Source: Stratiolaelaps scimitus
Lineage: Eukaryota; Arthropoda; Arachnida; Mesostigmata; Laelapidae
Reading direction: 5' to 3'
Assembly: GCA_019614645.1 (NCBI GenBank)
Contig: JABWDB010000016.1
Coordinates: forward strand, 3,100,001 to 3,164,000
DNA length: 64,000 nucleotides
The notes beneath the pieces are model-generated. The model was not told the DNA's origin. It saw only the letters and a list, made by a program, of their open reading frames with translations, and searched no databases. This document shows, piece after piece, positions 13,074-26,463 of the stretch (its first letter is position 1; every line of letters starts with the position of its first letter). Made by a program: the position numbers and the translations under genes.

Positions 13074-16000
13074 AGCCTTATGTAGCTTCAGGAGAAAAAG
13101 GAGAGAGAGAGAGTTTACACATAGAGATATGTTGATTTGTGTGTATGTGTGTGCGGGCTTGACGAAGTGCGTAACCGGCTGCACTCATCTATTTTGTCGC
13201 GAGGTGTCAGGTGGAGGCTAGCAGACAGAATAATTGCTTTTAATATCGAATCACCGTCGATGGGTGAATCAAAAATAGCTGAGCGCCTGCTGACTTGGCC
13301 CGCCTCACAACGGTGGAAGCTTCGACACACGATAACAAGCAACAATGATATAGCATCAGGAACATTATGAAATACTTTAGCTAGAATTCACTAAACTGTA
13401 TCATATGTAGTGTAGTTCTTTTACGAACTGTTTCCAAAGTTATCATTATGGAGCTGATCATAATTAACGCAATGTACTGACACTGTCAGAACACGCTGTA
13501 AATTTGTGTATGGATGCATTTCATGGGTGAATATAAACTGCCTTTATTGTGAATGTCTACCAGGAGAAATTTTCAAAATGTGCCATATGCATTTTTGCAG
13601 ATTATGATATAAGACTGCAGACTCAGTACAAAAGACGCGGACGTACTAAATTAATCGGATTACTGCCAACTATAATTAGAAGGCACTTCTAGTCACTCAC
13701 CGCACAGCTACATTACGCGCATTCATGAATTGTGATCGTTATTATTAGTATTCCTGTAATTAACTTCTGTAATGGGGTCATAATCATTGTTATATTCACC
13801 GCTGATTTTCGGGGTCCGCCCGCCGGGTCCAGGAGCCACCTGCACTGACGGCATTGAATTTTGCGAATCAATACAGTCATCACTGTATAATTTGTTATAA
13901 AAAGATATCTGAGACAGTTGTAGGAGAGACACGAATTAGTAGCGAGATCTGATCGAACCGACTAATTATTGATATATCTGAATGTATATTGTCATTCATT
14001 GTAACCTTAAGGCATCAACATTGCCCCGAAAGTGGCTGCAGTCCATATGAGTCAATCGAGCTAGGCAGGTCTATCAAATGCGTATTTCAAAACAGCATGG
14101 CAATTATGCCTTGCCTTCCTCTGTGCAGGGCTGAATGCAAATTCAATCTATGAACAAATAGGACGCAGGCTTATAATGGTTTTATGAAGCTAAAAAGCCA
14201 ACAGAGCCTCCATTCGAGCCACGAAAAATAACTATAATTAATCTGCGGTTATCGAAGAAACGTTTTAGTACACCCATCGTATCGCCCGCACCTTGGTATT
14301 ATCTGGACTGGGTGCCATCAGCTCCGTTGAGTTTTGGAAGCATAGTTGTCTTGGAGAAGAATCAGCATGTATTATACATTTGCCATGAATCTCTCTCCAT
14401 CTACCTCCATTTCTCCAGGACCGTTAGAAAAATCTATCACAGTCGAATCAACGTCACGTTAACGTCGTACCCGTTCCATTCGTATAGTATCGGATCATAT
14501 TGTAACGATGAACGATTTGATTTCCCCCATTATGAATCCACAGTAATTTAAAATTTACTGCAAACATATTCTCATAAACAATGAGCAACAATCACGCATA
14601 CATTCATGTGTACGAATGCAAGCTTAACAATTGTACATATCATATTCGTTCTTTCGTGACTATCGACGATCTTTGGCTGTGTCCGCGTCTCTACCGACTG
14701 GGATTTTGAAGGTTATCGCGCCACCGCTTCCCGACTCGGCTGGCCAGATGAACACGGTCCAGGCGAAATTTATCAAGTGTTTCCTTGTACATTATATATA
14801 TATATATATAGAGACATAGATATACAGATAGATAGATGAAGGGGTGTATGTATCTATAATGGATGTCTGGAGATTTCATATATCTGCTATAGTCAGTGTA
14901 CCGCCATAGCTTATATGAGAGGTATAGATCGATTGAATCGGCCACGCTGTTCCGGGCAGGTGACGGCCGAAAATGAGTTCAAACAGAATTTCCTGTAATT
15001 TTGTATTTTCTTGTGGGCCTCCTTCATCTACTATTTTTTTTTGTTGCTTTCTGTGGACCTGTGTGTGATACAGTACAACTATGAGTGGGCAGAAGTGGAA
15101 CGAATCGCTGAAATGTCCGTTTCTTGTTCCTTGTTGCTTCCATAACAACAGCGACATGTTCGAGCACTGACAAAAATGAGCGGACACTGATCAACCCGAA
15201 GCAGACTGATCAACCTCTCGGCGTGATAATGTCACAATGGGCTATGCTTAGCCAATAAGATAGAAATAAGTCGAACTACATAAAAGGAACAACGATAGAG
15301 AGACAATACTTATTGTCAGTCTGAGCCGAGCGTAATAATAATGATAATAATGGTATCATAATTACGAAACAGAATACTCGATATAAACGTGCTGCTCGAT
15401 GATATCATGATCGATATCGAATTCTCGTTTGGGGAGGGCCCATAACAAAGGAGCTGTGTGTCCAGCCCCAGAAGTTCCCTGCATAAGTCCACGGCTGTAG
15501 CAGACTGTAGTCTTCTCATTATGACGATTATTATGATTATTAATTGTTATTGTTATCGCTACGGGGGAGCTGGAGCAGAAATGTAAAAAGCAGACTCAGT
15601 TCGTGTCAGACGCTCGCCATCACGCACGATATAGGAATAAAGATCTTCGGGCGAAAACCTTGATATGAGAGAACTACTGTCACAAAGAACTGCTTGATGC
15701 AACATTCTGCGCTCCCGGCGAGATGATGGTTGCGTTTCCTTCATCAGATTCCATGCTTTAATCATTTAGAGTCTTGTTTTGTGTTCGCAAACGTTGATGG
15801 ACTGAGTGTCACATTGGACACACATATTAAATGTTTCTCTTTGACAATACGAAAGAATCCACACGATACCAATACAGAAGTGGTTTACGAGTCTAACGTA
15901 CGCGGTCTGCTGACAAGGACTGATCGAGTACTAGCTTGATAATGGATTTGAGATCATTTTCATTTTAAACGGAAAAGCCGCCACGACACGTTCATAGTGA

Positions 16001-16148
16001 ATATCGCACGTGTGTATGTGATTCCAGTGGTAGGTTAGAGTCTCGAAATGGAGTCGAACGATAGCAAAAACAACAGCAATTGTTAGCTATATATCGACAC
16101 ACAGATAAACTACAGGACGGAGTAGAAAACCTCTATGAGAAGCGGTTA

Positions 16149-16219
16149 AGGACAAATGAAAAATCTGTTCGTCATAGGCATTTATTAGTCAATTTCATTA
16201 TATATCATTAATTTGTCCT
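16149..16219. repeat. 71-base segment with 9-bp inverted ends
   Basis: AGGACAAAT (16149-16157) and ATTTGTCCT (16211-16219) are perfect inverted ends around an AT-rich centre. It could be a very small MITE-like remnant or chance. No target duplication is clear. Confidence 0.3.
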
Positions 16220-16592
16220 GCGCTACCAGATGTCATTCAACATCCAGTAATTATATATCTGGAGAAAAAATTCGTCATCACACCATCGAAAAAGCTTTCC
16301 CTCTCTGTTGTTCTTGTTGTTGTTGCTCTTGTTGTTAGTCGTAGGTATAGTCAGTGTTTACTGTGACACCGTTTAGCACCTTGGATACAAACACTATTAC
16401 TATTGGCGCTCACGGCGCGTACACGTGAATCTATGTATGTGAACGTGCCTTCTCGGTGGCATCGTGGTACCGCTAGAATGCGAGTTGAGCGAGGCGGACC
16501 CATGTGACTCGGGGATCCCCACCTCATAGTGAACGTGGTCGTCGACGTAGAGAAAACAGATAGATGCAGGCCGCAGGCGCTAAGCGGTCGTG

Positions 16593-16613
16593 TCCGAACT
16601 GCAGCAGTTCGGA
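16593..16613. repeat. Perfect 10-bp palindrome
   Basis: TCCGAACTGC and its reverse complement flank a single A. It lies in the GC-rich island ahead of the candidate exon at 16754. Confidence 0.7.
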
Positions 16614-16753
16614 ACGGTCCCAAAGGGGCAGAACCCATCACGACAACAACACTCTGATCACCTGAACGAAACCAGGAATCGCTGTACGAACGACAGCAGC
16701 AGCAGCATCAGCGGAGCAACGTGTGCCTGTCTGTCTGTATGCGAAGGTTTGTG

Positions 16754-16828
16754 ATGGCATCCGCATCGCTCTATAACGACCAGCGGCCAGCGGCGGGAGC
16801 CGCAGCCACAACAGCCACTGAGAATGAG
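16754..16828 (+). CDS. Candidate first coding exon, 25 codons, ending at GTAAGC
   Basis: The ATG has G at -3 and +4. The product begins MASASLYNDQRPAAGAAA and ends TATENE. Exactly after the 25th codon comes a strong 5' splice site, GAG|GTAAGC (donor at 16829), so the exon would end in phase 0. It lies in a GC-rich island (about 16380-16960). The Ala/Thr run comes from GCC and ACA repeats. No family is recognised. The fit of start context, clean frame and donor makes it one of the better exon candidates. Confidence 0.3.
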
Positions 16829-17878
16829 GTAAGCTGCCGACACAGACCTCTGCTGACCGCAAGCGCCGGCTTGGCTGTACATGACCGTCAAACAGACGTC
16901 CGTATACGTCAACCCTATATTGCTGACCGTGAAGATGAGTGCCGCTGGTAGACATTAGCCCATGTTGTGAACAACCAACCCTACCTCCAACACTACGACT
17001 ACCAGCCCTACACAGATCTCCGCCTGTCCCTCCCGCGCCGGCTCGTTCACCTCGATGTCGTTAGACGCCCTAAGTGGTGCATGATATGGGCATGTTGTTA
17101 TCACCTGACGGATCATACTCAATTCTCGAACAAGCAAATTGTCAATAGTGTCTGTAACATATGATGGTGAAGTTCTCTCTCTGTCTCTCTCACACACACA
17201 ATTGACGGGAACAATGACGGGAGATGGACGGAGCGACGCTCGCTTTACAAACGCCTGATACAACTTCCTCGAGTCGTTTACACGTCCACAGACGGCTCAT
17301 GCCGCTGGCGGCAGGTATACCTTGCTTCGGTTCGATCTGTCTCTGCATATGCTGCTACGGCGGACGTGTGGGGGGGCGGTACTGTTGTGACAAGGAAGGT
17401 AATTGTTCAAATGGTAGAAGAGCACACGGTGGTTTTTTTTTTCTTGTTCGACACCACGCAACGAACTCGACGATCGTCGAAAGGTGACGACCATTGTAGA
17501 TAACGACGGAGGAGTAGTGAATTGATTCGCGAATCACTTTCGAATCTATTATCTACATCATTCGCATCTGGGGATGGATAGTGACCCGTTCTTACCACTG
17601 TCTCCGGTGGCAATCTGAGACAACAGCCCAACTTCGGACGAAGCAGCAAAACCCTTCAGAGAGCTACTTACGGAGAGAAAATTCACATGTTTCGTGCCCT
17701 GTTCATCTGTGTTTGCAGAGTCTTGTTACCACGAAAGCCGTAACAATGAGGCCAGTCGCGCGGAGGGTGCCGTACTCTCGAGGTCATCCATGATGAGGAT
17801 AACTGCGGCCTTTGTGAGATCAAATATTGTAAAGTGATGCCTCTGCTCCTCGCATACGAAGTGTCACGTACATAACAG

Positions 17879-17935
<57 letters not shown>
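17879..17935. repeat. Compound (CA)n(TA)n microsatellite
   Basis: About 16 CA units pass directly into about 12 AT units. More TA repeat follows after a short gap to about 17956. Confidence 0.95.
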
Positions 17936-17998
17936 GGTACGTATATATATATATATTCACCTATATATTGATGTACATCCATGTATCTAACAGGCACA

Positions 17999-18026
17999 AT
18001 GAGCGGAATGCCGCTCCTATGTGATG
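17999..18026 (+). CDS. Candidate very small exon with ATG
   Basis: An acceptor-like TATCTAACAG ends at 17993. A short segment follows with ATG at 17999 in a good context (CACAATG) and reads MSGMPLLCD. A consensus donor, GTAAGT, starts at 18027. An exon of about 33 bases between two good splice sites is possible. At this length chance is a real alternative, and the upstream acceptor sits close to a CA/TA microsatellite. Confidence 0.15.
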
Positions 18027-18029
18027 GTA

Positions 18030-20580
18030 AGTGTCATGACACGCCGCCACGATTTGTAAAGTGAACTCTGCTCAAGCGAATGCTCACACTGTCAGCCAGT
18101 CTCGTCTGTCATTTGTAGCAGGAGGAATGCCGAGAATGCCGAGAAAGTAGCAACGATCGAGGCTAGGATCGGGTGGCGTTGTCAATGAAAATAACACCAT
18201 GTTGTATCCCGGGCTAGCTAGCCGTTAGGGCATTACCGTTGCAGACGATTGCCGAAGGTGCCAACAACCGTCAGGGGACCACAAGCGATCGGCGAACAAC
18301 CGCAGGTCATTTCACATTGGTGAAATGTCTTCTTCGAAATGGAGCGATTAGAGATACAGAGATCAACAACGATACAAGGTCATCGAGAGCGGAGCAGATT
18401 CTCGAACACATTCACTGTGACTACAAAGGCGATCTAGTAATATCACTAGCAAGCTAATAGCACCCAAAGAATGGCGTGCATAGACTGTCGCGGATGACGA
18501 TGAAGCCACCAGTTCATATCGATCGCTTTATAAGCGGTCTTTATCCACGTAGGAATCTATGAAGCTTGATGGACAGAGGGTAGCATGAAATGGGCTGTGA
18601 CGCACTGTGAGTTTCGCATCGGCACGAGTCTTTCTAGAGGGGTACAATCCGTTCGAGGTAGAATAGCACTCTATGCTTTTGAGTTAGATGTCGGCCAATG
18701 TTCACCCCGCCGCCCCCCATCCCCTAATGGTCATGATTGATCAGAGGCAACGTATCGCCAGAAAATCGAGCCACATGTTGAAAATTAAACAAAACCGCTA
18801 CAGCATCTGCTTGACCCCATCTGCTGAGTCAGGGAGCCGTTTTCACGCTGTATCACGCCTCTTTGACTAGGACTTCCTACAAAACTCCCTATTTGCATAG
18901 CGCGTCTGCCGTTGATTGTCTAGCGCCGATCATTCACAGGAACCACGTCGTCGTCGTCGTCTATCCCAATGTTTCACTTTGGCTCTGGGTGGCTTTATCT
19001 TGGCTTCGCATTACGAACACAAAACAAAAGTGACTCAACAATGACCACCAACCACTGCTTGAACGTCGACAATCTATATTCGGTGAAGCCACACCTTATG
19101 CGTAAATCTATCTAATATAAATAGTATCTCGTAGTAGTACTACTCATCACCCGTTCTGGCCCGCAGGACTGGCCATTGCCTGTCGCAGAATGATCAGTTC
19201 GCTAATCGAGCGGGGCAGGTTAGCGGCTTCGTGTCGGCACCGAGTCAGAGTGAAATTCTATGGAGAATCACACTCATTGATATGGTGCTGCTCTTCACCG
19301 AACGTATGATTATGGGAAGCGCAATGACTAACTGTGGCATCAAACACCGTTGACCTGCCACAGATGTGTATGGTACATATGTTAAATATTACAGGCTGAA
19401 CTATTGTGACGGGTATGGCGAAATCTCGAAATGAACGTGAGGCGCCTCTACAGATGGGAGTTGTGGGGACTGTTTCGTCGAGATACAAGAGCTTACTCGA
19501 CGCGTGCACGATACATAGCAATGTGAAGTGGTGAGTTTTAGCGAAGCATTATGTAGAGACAAAAATGATTGCTTGAAATGTCTTTCGAGTTAGGTTCGCC
19601 AAAGCATGTTTTAGTCGATAAACATGATCAGCTGGCTTGATGACTGAATATCAGACCTTTTTCAGGAGTTACCACACTATGATTCCGAGCTTTCCAGCGG
19701 CTCTGGAAAAATGAACATCGTCACTAATTAAATCAGCCTTGTCAACGGAGTGAGTATAATATCTACTCGAAACAAATAGTATGTCCATCAAAGCTTGTGC
19801 ATTACTTACGTTGCAGGATGTTGGCTATTACTGCGAAAAGTTGTCCATCTTTGATATTCACACGGGGCTATCAACGGTTATGCGGCTCTCATCAAGGTTG
19901 AGGTAAACATGAAATAAAGGCAAATCGACTTCGGCATTGACAATCTTGAAGACTCAAACGCAAATTGTGGCGTCTTCACAAAAACTTTTCCTGTATGATC
20001 ATCTGGGATATTCGATACCGACGATATCTAACTATTATCGAGACTATTGTACAGTTGTTAATGAGAAGGTTCGCCCCAAGCGGATATGCCAGGATTGAAT
20101 CAGAGGTCACCCACAAGGACATTGACGTTGACGTCGATTGCCAACTCGTACCTAACCGAACAATGGTACACTTTTATTAGCAATCTTTATTGGTCAAGTT
20201 AAACTAGGTCGTAGACTTACAAATAGTCAAAAGCCACAGTAAGTTTGTTTCTCCGTGAAACGAAATCGAATTAACGTCTCAGCCAAAAAAATAATCAGTC
20301 AGTTAACTTCTTTAATCAACTGGCGTAACAACGAGTAGACACAACAGGTCGTGTCCATTTACAGTACACATTCACACCAAAGAGACGAAAAGGGAAGTGA
20401 AAATAATGGCTGCAGGGCTTTTATACGAGCTTTAAATTTTATGACATTGCATTGGCCGACAGACGATTGTAAAATCGCGTGATCAGTCACTAGGTCAACG
20501 AATCAACTTAGCCAGAGCACACCCGAATCAGTAGAATCGCTTCCTCTCTCTCTGTCTCTCTCTCTCTGTGTGCATACATA
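18030..20580. other. No supported gene; possible decayed exon near 19815
   Basis: Mostly unique sequence with ordinary base composition. A donor-like GTGAGT at 19750 and an acceptor-like ACGTTGCAG ending at 19816 bound a potential 67-base intron. The frames on each side are broken by stops. Confidence 0.4.
18308..18327. repeat. 8-bp hairpin
   Basis: CATTTCAC and its reverse complement flank the loop ATTG. Confidence 0.5.
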
Positions 20581-20860
20581 TACAAATATAATATAAAATG
20601 TCTCTATGTTCATCTATCGTCTGTGTTGTTTCGGAGGCCACTCTTCTACGGCGATCGATACTACAGCTGTTGCTGCTACTGTTATTGCTGGTGTTCTTGT
20701 TGTTGTCATCGATTGCCACTGCTGCTGCTGCTGCCGCTGTTGTTGTTGTTGTTGTTGCTCTTGCACCGTTCCGCTGTTCTATGCTAGTCTCGTCCCCCAG
20801 CGCACCCGATTTGGAAGAGTTGATGCTGCATGGTAACGTTCGCTGCTGCTACTGCTGCTG

Positions 20861-21102
20861 ATGTTTGATAATGATCAAACAAAAGTAACGAAGTACAATT
20901 CCTCGAACAGATCGCAGGCAAACGAGACAGGGCCCTTAAAGCATAACGCTGCCTCGCGGGCCGCTGTCGTCGTTGTCGACGCCACCGCCACCACCACCAC
21001 TATTGCCTCGCTAACTCTGGTGCGGCACTGTCGCGACAGGTCGAACGAACGAGCGAACGCCCGTCCAGTGGCAGCCCCCAACAGCGGCAGGCCGATGAAT
21101 CA
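20861..21102 (+). CDS. Candidate coding exon ending at GTGAGT
   Basis: The frame opens with ATG (MFDNDQTKVTKYNSSN), passes an Ala/Val/Thr run from GTC, ACC and GCC repeats, and continues to ARPVAAPNSGRPMN. It stays open until a consensus 5' splice site, GTGAGT at 21103-21108. The next in-frame codon would be a stop inside that site, the pattern expected at a true exon end. It is hydrophilic with no signal peptide or domain. The ATG context is only fair, so it may be part of a 5' untranslated exon. Confidence 0.25.
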
Positions 21103-21109
21103 GTGAGTC

Positions 21110-22192
21110 GACACACCACACTGAGTCATCATATCCATCTACGCTACTACGTCGACGACAGCAACTACTACGATTACTATTACGGCTACTATAATACTAG
21201 CAGAGTGGCCTTTCTTTGCCATTATGATCATCATCAGCAGCAGCAGCAGCATTACCATTGAATCGCTGCTACGGCAGCGACTGCGGTTCTGAATCAAGGT
21301 CAGCTGAGCAGGACCAGCAAAAAATCTAACAGCTGTAAGCGAACATCAAACCTGATTGGGTCAATATTTGGATATTGGCGCCAATTTTTGCAACCGAACA
21401 TGGCAAAAAATTTATTGTCGTTTTGGTGACAAAATAAAAAAAAGGCTACTTATACAGCTACTACTGTGGCTGTTTACACTGTGATTTGTTGTTTTGCTAA
21501 TCTCTCGTTCCGGTTTCATCAGAACTCTGACATGATGATGATGTTACATCGTGGCTCTATTCGTTGACGAAACTGTGTAGCTCGCAAAATATTTTTCATA
21601 CCCTTTAAGGCATGTTGACGCGCAAAAATTTGAAAAGTGACAAATATTTCTGTGACTGCTTGCCATTTGGTTTGTGCTAACACAAACAGATTTTGTTACT
21701 ACTGGCAAATGCTGTTTCTGCGGCGGCTGTTCAGCTCTTCAGCACATCTACTTGTGCCGATTGAAGGCTAAAATCGGCGGGACTCTGTCTCTCTCTCTCT
21801 CTCTTCTCGCCTAATCTGCCCCTGGCTTCCTTCTTCGGCGGCGCCGGCAACGTCAGCAGCAGCAGCGTAAGCGGCAGGAGCCGCGACGATCACTGGAACC
21901 GAACTCTCGAACGAACCGACAGCAGCAGCAGCAGCAGCAGAAATAACAACAACGACGACGTAGACCAGGGCCGCCAGTACGACCAAGCCTGGCCGTTAAA
22001 GGTCTTTTTGCGGCGGCGGTGTGGCTCTCCGGACAGCGATTTAGTACCGTGGACGCTGATACGAATCGGAGGGTAGATGAATCATTCATTCATAAAAGTC
22101 AACGAAAGTACGAAGCAGAGCGAACAACCCAGCATCGCTCGAAAGTCACCCGGTCGAGTCGATGATTTCATTCGCATGCGATACACATACAC

Positions 22193-22226
<34 letters not shown>

Positions 22227-23480
22227 GGGATATACACCATATTCGTACTTGATCTGAGGTATTCGCCTATGATCGGTTGTCCTTCGAGACTACTATTGCA
22301 TAAAGTGTAATATAATGTTGGACAGCTACGGTATTTGAATTCTTGCAAAGCATATTTTTCCCGGTTTAAGCGGTTGATGGCATATAAGCTAAACTTGTTT
22401 TATTTGAAATGAGTATATCACCATATACTTTGAGAATAGTGATATTTCTAGAAGCTTTCTCGGCCTGATTCGCCGATCACATAACACCCTTTCGACTCGG
22501 CTGTTTTTGATGTAAAGGAGTTCGCCACAAGGGAATGAATTGCATGAATATTCCAACCAGATTTCAAGGATCGACAGCTTTGTGCTTAGCGGCAACATTG
22601 TTTCATGAGATTAAAAACTTGGCAAAGACCCGCTCGGAAATGGTGGCATAGGTGTGTCCTTAGCTTTGGCAAAATCGAAGCGAGGAAAAGCCGTTTCGCG
22701 TAGGTTGCTCATATTCAGAGATACGGAAAATTGAGCCCAATAGATGGGAAGGAACACATTTTTCCAGAGGAGAAACAGTATATTAAATAAATTCAGCTGC
22801 ATTAAAATCTGGGAGGTCACCGACGGCCAAGACGGCGGCACGGAACCGAGAGAACAAAGATGGGAGCGCAAATTTGATAGGACTCATTTGAGGGGTCTTT
22901 GAAAATTTGAAAGGATCTACTTCTCTTATTTCGAGGAGGCTAGTGCGTTTTCTCTCAGCCTGAACCTCCTTATCAACGAACAAACTAAAGAAACAACATG
23001 GAATTCGAATAGAGAAGTCGCCCTTTTTAGAATATACATATATATATATATATATAGCAGGAAACATACACGTCTATATCTGAGTTTACTTAGAGTACTC
23101 CTCTCACACACTGTCCTACCATATCCACTGCATTTCGATAGTTGACATACAAACGATATATCCCCCCCCGTGAACGATATATCCCTTCTAAATAAAATAT
23201 CACCTTTCATACAACAAGCTATATTCATCAGTCACGGACGTTTATTATTATTATTATTATTAACTACTATTAGTTAACGTATTGCGGAGGAGGCAACCGG
23301 CCAGACATCCACGTAGACACGAGTTAATGCCAGCCACACTTTTTGCCACACAAAAAAGTGGACGATACAATTCCGATATTTGGTGCTGTATTTAACCTAG
23401 TTGCTGTTGACATCAGTTGCAATATCCTCGTCGCCTCTGTTGGCAACCGCGGTCGTTATTGCCATAGTCGAAATAACAAA
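21110..23480. other. No supported gene; CAG-rich island then AT-rich DNA
   Basis: 21780-22090 is GC-rich, with CAG runs near 21856 and 21920 and open frames on both strands, but with no good start. The rest is AT-rich with TA runs at about 22194 and 23037 and an ATT run near 23241. Confidence 0.5.
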
Positions 23481-23541
23481 TATATATATATATAAAGCGA
23501 AGCTGACACGGCAATTTGTATTAGGCGACTGACACATTCAA

Positions 23542-23571
23542 CCGCCGCCGCCGCCGCCGCCACCACCACCG
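23542..23571. repeat. (CCG)n(CCA)n trinucleotide repeat
   Basis: Six to seven CCG units followed by CCA units, upstream of the candidate frame at 23736. Confidence 0.9.
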
Positions 23572-23735
23572 TCTCGTTCATCCATTCATTTGTGTCATTC
23601 CTTCGCGTTCGACGGTTGCGGGAGTACGGGAGTGGTCCCAGGTTCACTGTTTGCCAATGTTCGCCGGCTGTCGATAGCTGCCCTCCGCCCGTGCTGTTAC
23701 TAACTTCCATTGCCGTCTGTGGAAGACAACGCAAA

Positions 23736-23897
23736 ATGAACAACAGCAACACACGGCAGCAGCAGCAGCAGCATCGTCATCGTCAGAGGAAGCAGTCCAG
23801 GGTGGACAACGACGAAGCTTCACTGATGCGTGGGAGTACTGGGAGTAGCAGCCGTTGCATCGGCTCGACGGTGGCACTAGTGGCGGCTGCTTACTGA
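23736..23897 (+). CDS. Candidate ORF or N-terminal exon, 53 codons
   Basis: The ATG lies in GCAAAATG, the best initiation context in the window. The product begins MNNSNTRQQQQQHRHR, is strongly basic and Gln/His-rich for 25 residues, then runs through DNDEASLMRG to a short hydrophobic end (CIGSTVALVAAAY) before TGA. The Gln run is encoded by CAG repeats. The upstream island has a CCG/CCA repeat (23542-23571). It could be an N-terminal exon with a donor before the stop (GTGGCA or GTGGCG), though both are weak. Confidence 0.22.
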   Translation: MNNSNTRQQQQQHRHRQRKQSRVDNDEASLMRGSTGSSSRCIGSTVALVAAAY

Positions 23898-26289
23898 AGA
23901 TAGTCTACACGTCGACGGTCGTGTGTTTTGTTTGTTTGTGTGTGTGTGTGTGTGTATGCTTAGAATGAGAAGATCGAGGAAACTCAATGATGTCCAACGC
24001 TGCTCAAAGTGCGGTGGCAGTTTAAGCAAGCACTACCCGTTCTGTGCTGTGCTGGTATGATGTGATGACCCCGCTGATATCTGCTACGACTACCACCATT
24101 ACAATTGCTGCTATTACAATGGCCGCACGCAAATCCTAAATCAAATCAATCTGCCCATGCAAGTCTAAATATATATGGAAGAATAAATATGGAAGTCCAA
24201 AAAGAAAAAAAAATATATATATATGTATGTAATATAAGGTAATGTATGTTCATCATGTAAGCAAGAGAACCTAGAAGTACATAATATTATTTCAGAACAA
24301 AGAGCGGTTATAGCCCGAAACCGTTGCCACTAATAATAATATATCACATATTATTATAATTATTTTAAGTTCATTATAGTGATCGATTTGCCTTTTATTT
24401 TCAATGCACTCTGCTATCTTTGCACAATTGGTTTATTGGTTTCAAAGGGCTACACTTGCCTGGAATCCGTGCTATTCAACATATATACATATATATATAT
24501 ATGTATATATATATATTTATTGTTTTTTGGTCAGTTGAGGAGGAAATATTCCCCAGTATCACTGTTCTGTTTGAAGCACCTTCCAATTTTTATCCAAATC
24601 GGGAGTTAAGCCGTATGAATTTGTTTTTGCTGTTATGACAGATCATCCCCGTTGGCACTGTTGGCTAACCGGCCGATCGATACCGTTCGAGGCGGACTTC
24701 AAGTGGCGCTCGTAATCATTGCCCAGCTGAACCATGTCCAAACGAACCGACGAGAATACTTAAGATATCTCTCTGCTTCACTGTACACGTTCTCTGTGTG
24801 TATATATGCTGATCAACTATCTATGATATAAATTGACTCATTTTGAGTAGCACTATAATTTATGATGATATTATCGATTTCTAGGGGGTGATCTATGAAA
24901 CAAACATATTTTGATGTAGCTGTCACCAGAATCCACTTTGCTTAGTTCCCAAGGTCGATTGTCTCCTCTTTCTCTCTTGTGGTTTGAGCAGCATTTAGCG
25001 ACACGTAATTATCGGGATCATTATGCCGACACAGTTCCAGCTTATGCAAGAGACATGTGAAATGGAGAAACAGCTCTTTACGTAGTGTGTCATGGAGTGC
25101 ATTCGATTAATAGACATGTGTACTTCTTCGAAATAAAGTTTCGATAATATGCTCCTGTGAATCGTAAGTCGTTCTCCTCTCGTTGAAAGAATATACACGG
25201 GGTTCCCTTGAGAATGAAACGATTGGCATGGTGAGAAAATGATAACTTCAGACAAGCTGATTTTAATTGCCAGATCTCGTTGTCCCCCGATTTGTGGTTC
25301 GAACTGGCTTCTATGCTCTTCGTTCGGTGGTCGGCCAAAGTTGGTAGCATTTGTAATAAATACAAAAATAATAAGCAGAGTGTTATTATTAATAGTGTTG
25401 TCGATTACAGCGAGCAAAAGGAATGATATTATGCGGGTAGCAACAGTCGATCAACTCGTTACATATTGGACTAGACAAGAAACTAGCCTCATTTCTATAT
25501 TTTGTGTATGCCTTTGAATCGTTTCGTGAGTCCTATGTCAATTCGAATGGGCAAGGTTGCGGCTGACAAAATGTGACAACTAAATTCATGATCAGTTCCC
25601 AGAGCTTAATCAATGCAGGTTAGGGGACAGGTTTACTCGAGCTTGCCAACCTCCGTCTTGTAGACAATTTATCACCAAACATAGCACCCTGTGTGGAGGT
25701 TCGACATATGTAGGTCTCACGTTTTATGATGATACCTCGGCTGTCTCGGAGATGTCGCCAGCCAACATGAGCAAATTTCGCCGAAAATGAAGCGAATTTG
25801 GCATCGATATATTGTATCTCCAGCAGGAACTGCTGAAATTCATTGCACCGTCGACAAATGGCCATTAGCATGTACCAGAAAGAACGGCGAATAAAAAAAA
25901 TACCAGCACATATACATATGTACACATGCCGTAAAAAGAAGCGTGGAAAGTGTATCCCGCGAAATGTTATCAAATATAGATAATGGCGGCGATTATTCTT
26001 ATAAGGCTAGCATACACTTTTGGATCTTTCTCTCATTCGTCTAAGTATCGTCGATGGCTCAATGGAACATGCAGTAAAACAATACGGAAAAGTGCACAAA
26101 CGAAAAAGACCACACACACAATTCGGACCAGCCAAGAGCGCACGAACGCGGGGGGAGGAGACCTGCCGTTCCACTCAGGCGAGGAGCGGTGGTGGTGGTG
26201 GTGGTAATCGCAGATGGCCAAAATCGATCTCGAACAGCTGACAGTATCAACCAGAAGATAGGGACAGACGAGGCGACAAAAATGCAGTA

Positions 26290-26335
26290 TATACACATAT
26301 ATGTATATATATATACATATATCTCTATGTGTATA
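26290..26335. repeat. Palindromic TA microsatellite
   Basis: TATACACATA (26290-26299) and TATGTGTATA (26326-26335) are perfect inverted arms around a symmetric TA/CA-TG core. Confidence 0.6.
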
Positions 26336-26435
26336 AATGTAGAAGATTGACGTCGCTCTGGCGGCTGACGTCGCCGGATTCTGTTCGTTGCTGCTCTTGT
26401 TGTCGCTGGCCGAACAACTTGATTAGTTGATCGGT

Positions 26436-26463
26436 TCACTAAATGCACAGGTGCATTTAGTGA
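26436..26463. repeat. Perfect 13-bp palindromic hairpin
   Basis: Arms 26436-26448 (TCACTAAATGCAC) and 26451-26463 pair perfectly around a two-base spacer AG. Confidence 0.8.

Larger units (their letters stand above)
10831..16380. other. No supported gene apart from the weak frame at 12656
   Basis: AT-rich unique sequence with a (TA)n tract at 11232, CAA-type repeats at 11400-11470, a C-rich direct repeat at 13038 and GATA-like repeats near 14820. Confidence 0.5.
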
